From the NCBI GenBank assembly GCA_900550525.1, contig URSN01000113.1:1-5990 (forward strand): DNA of 5,990 bases. Direction: 5' to 3'. A program made the position numbers and the translations under genes. This DNA is from an uncultured Eubacteriales bacterium (GTDB taxonomy: Bacteria; Bacillota; Clostridia; Christensenellales; CAG-138). Positions 4,412 through 5,990 of the stretch are shown here, in pieces (position 1 is the first letter of the stretch; each line of letters starts with the position of its first letter). The notes under the pieces are model-generated. The model was not told the origin of the DNA, made no database searches, and saw only the letters and a program-made list of their open reading frames with translations.

Positions 4412-5990
4412 CTACTTGCCAAAGCGGTTGGACGCGGTGTAGCCGTCCTTTTCGTAGATGCGCACCCAGTCCTTCACGCGCTGGAGGAACTCCTCGTTCG
4501 TGTTCGTCTTGGCGAGCATGCTGATGAGCTGCTCCGTCACCTCGGCCGGGTTGCCGCCGGCGAGCACGCGCCGGATGGTGCGCACGCCCTCCAGCTCCGC
4601 CTTGGAGAGCAGCAGGTCGTCGCGCCTCGTGCCGGACTTGTAGATGTCGATGGCCGGGAAGATGCGCCGCTCGGACAGTTTGCGATCCAGATGGATCTCC
4701 ATGTTGCCCGTGCCCTTGAACTCCTCGTAGACCATATCGTCCATGCGGCTGCCCGTTTCCGACAGCGCGGTGGCGATGACCGTCAGGCTGCCGCCGTTTT
4801 CGATGTTGCGCGCCGCGCCGAAGAAGCGCTTGGGCTTGTGCAGCGCGCCCGGGTCCATGCCGCCGGAGAGCGTGCGCCCCGTGGGCGGGATGGTCAGGTT
4901 GTAGGCGCGCGCCAGGCGCGTGAGGCTGTCCATGAGGATGACGACGTCCTTGCCGTGCTCGACCAGGCGCATCGCCCGCTCGAGCACCATCTCCGCCACG
5001 CGCGTATGGTGCTCCGGCAGCTCGTCGAACGTGGAGTAGAGCACCTCGCCGCGGATGGAGCGCTGCATGTCGGTGACCTCCTCGGGCCGCTCGTCGATGA
5101 GCAGCACGATCAGGTGCGAATCGGGATAATTGTCCGCGATGCCGTTGGCGATGTTCTTGAGCAGCGTCGTCTTGCCCGCCTTCGGCTGCGAGACGATCAT
5201 CGCGCGCTGGCCCTTGCCGATGGGCGCGATGAGGTCGATGAGCCGGATGGAGAGGTCGTTCCTGGCGCCCTTGCGCTCAAGCGTGTACCGCTCGTTCGGG
5301 AAGATGGGGACGAGGTTCTCAAACGGCGTGCGCTCGGACAGGCGCTCCGGGTCCTCGCCGTTGACCGCCGTGATGTACAGCAGCGCGAGGAAGCGCTCGT
5401 TCTCCTTGGACGGGCGCGTTTTGCCCGTGACTAGGTCGCCCGTGCGCAGGCCGAAGCGGCGGATCTGCGCGATGGAGACGTACACGTCGTGCGCGCCGGA
5501 AAGATAGTTTTCCGAGCGGAGGAAGCCGTACCCGTCCGGCAGGACCTCGAGCACGCCCTCGGCGTCGCCGCACTCGCCCGTCTGGAGCATCTCCGGCACG
5601 GCGGGGTTGCTCGTGCCGTAATCCTTATTATAATAGCCCTCCTGACGGCTGCGGTAGCGGCGCTCGTCCTCATAGCCGCCCTCCGGCGCGCCGTAGCCGC
5701 CCTGCTGATAGCCGCTGCCGCGGGGCTGATAGCCGCCCTGGTAACCGCCCTGCTGGTAGCCGCCGCCCTGATAGGCGCCCTGGTAGCCGCCCTGCTGATA
5801 GCCGTTCTGATAGCCGCCGCGGCGCTGCTGATAGCCGTTCTGCGCGTAGCCGCGCCCCTCGTAGGCGGGCTTCTGGTAGCCCTGCTGGGCGCGCGAAGGG
5901 TAGGACGGGCGGATGCGCGGGGCCGAGGTGTCGTGCACCACGGGCGCGTGCGGCGCGTCCTGCGCCACGGGCGGCTCCGCCTGCGGCGCC
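4412..5990 (-). CDS. rho: Transcription termination factor Rho (5' end outside the window)
   Basis: Rho is a hexameric RNA-dependent ATPase and helicase that ends transcription at C-rich, untranslated RNA. Residues are counted from a GTG at 5968. Residues 23-118 form a Tyr/Gln/Gly-rich low-complexity segment. The cold-shock-like primary RNA-binding domain follows at about 138-205, with [15 protein letters not shown]. The ATPase core has the P-loop QPKAGKTT (261-268, Lys266), LLIDERPEE (289-297), a Walker B ending MDSLTR (Asp347), the Q-loop [11 protein letters not shown] and the R-loop GTGNME (419-424). The stop is TAG at 4412-4414. All core motifs are intact, so the enzyme should be active. 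The frame stays open upstream of the GTG to the window edge (Ala, Pro, Gln, Glu). That GTG has only a weak GGAG six bases before it, and the usual N-terminal helical Rho domain is not in the window. The true start therefore probably lies beyond base 5990. rpmE follows, a common order in Firmicutes. Confidence 0.97.
   Translation of the reverse strand, partial: APQAEPPVAQDAPHAPVVHDTSAPRIRPSYPSRAQQGYQKPAYEGRGYAQNGYQQRRGGYQNGYQQGGYQGAYQGGGYQQGGYQGGYQPRGSGYQQGGYGAPEGGYEDERRYRSRQEGYYNKDYGTSNPAVPEMLQTGECGDAEGVLEVLPDGYGFLRSENYLSGAHDVYVSIAQIRRFGLRTGDLVTGKTRPSKENERFLALLYITAVNGEDPERLSERTPFENLVPIFPNERYTLERKGARNDLSIRLIDLIAPIGKGQRAMIVSQPKAGKTTLLKNIANGIADNYPDSHLIVLLIDERPEEVTDMQRSIRGEVLYSTFDELPEHHTRVAEMVLERAMRLVEHGKDVVILMDSLTRLARAYNLTIPPTGRTLSGGMDPGALHKPKRFFGAARNIENGGSLTVIATALSETGSRMDDMVYEEFKGTGNMEIHLDRKLSERRIFPAIDIYKSGTRRDDLLLSKAELEGVRTIRRVLAGGNPAEVTEQLISMLAKTNTNEEFLQRVKDWVRIYEKDGYTASNRFGK
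5615..5902 (-). repeat. Tyr/Gln/Gly-rich low-complexity repeat region within rho
   Basis: This stretch encodes residues 23-118 of the visible Rho chain. It holds 19 tyrosines in about 95 residues, and ten of them are followed by Gln. From Tyr46 to Tyr92 the tyrosines recur mostly every 4 or 5 residues in units such as GGYQ, GYQQ and NGYQ. At DNA level this appears on the plus strand as imperfect 12-15 base repeats of the type ccctgctgatagccg, densest at 5690-5840. Tyr is encoded by both TAT and TAC, so the copies are not identical. The flank nearer the RNA-binding domain (99-117) is mixed in charge, with Glu, Asp and Arg among further tyrosines. The composition predicts a disordered, prion-like segment. 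Rho proteins of several phyla carry disordered insertions at this site; the role here is inference. Confidence 0.9.

Noticed and set aside
4691..5434. Open plus-strand frame of 247 codons
   Set aside because: It lies entirely opposite the conserved ATPase core of rho and has an Arg/Ala/Val/Asp-rich antisense composition.
5966..5968. GTG at 5968 as the start of rho
   Set aside because: The frame continues upstream to the window edge and the usual N-terminal helical domain would be missing. The nearby GGAG keeps it possible, but an internal Val codon is more likely.

Overview
The window is very GC-rich and every gene I can support lies on the minus strand. Read in the direction of transcription (from the right end to the left) the order is rho, rpmE, tyrS, a yigZ/IMPACT-family gene, and a large single-pass surface protein. 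The outer two genes run off the window: rho lacks its 5' end at base 5990, and the surface protein lacks its 3' end at base 1. The rho-rpmE adjacency, the zinc-binding (C+) type of L31, the strong AGGAG-type ribosome binding sites and the protein sequences suggest a GC-rich Firmicute of the Clostridia, perhaps a gut lineage. That placement is inference; no rRNA or other taxonomic marker is present.

Bases 4412-5990 encode transcription termination factor Rho. Its conserved RNA-binding and ATPase core is complete. It is preceded by an insertion of about 95 residues that is extremely rich in Tyr, Gln and Gly, built on YQ units every 4-5 residues. This prion-like low-complexity segment is the most striking feature of the window. 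Bases 4295-4411 hold an inverted repeat and a good housekeeping-type promoter. The 65-residue ribosomal protein L31 follows (4097-4294) and ends at a textbook intrinsic terminator (4052-4077), so rpmE can be a unit of its own.

Bases 3906-4051 hold the promoter of the next unit and a very short leader with no room for a T-box. Three genes then follow almost without gaps: tyrS (tyrosyl-tRNA synthetase), a YigZ/IMPACT-family gene whose ATG directly follows the tyrS TAG, and 4 bases later the surface protein gene. The last has a signal peptide, about four Ig-like beta-sandwich repeats, a Thr/Pro linker, one membrane helix, and a long acidic then proline-rich cytoplasmic tail. This looks like one operon joining a translation enzyme, a conserved protein of unclear function and an unrecognised envelope protein.

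The long plus-strand reading frames, including one of 644 codons, are mirror images of real minus-strand genes caused by high GC and are not annotated. No mobile element, CRISPR array, tRNA or rRNA gene was seen, and no gene-free stretch exceeds 300 bases. The window is mostly housekeeping; the unusual parts are the Rho insertion and the operon-linked surface protein.
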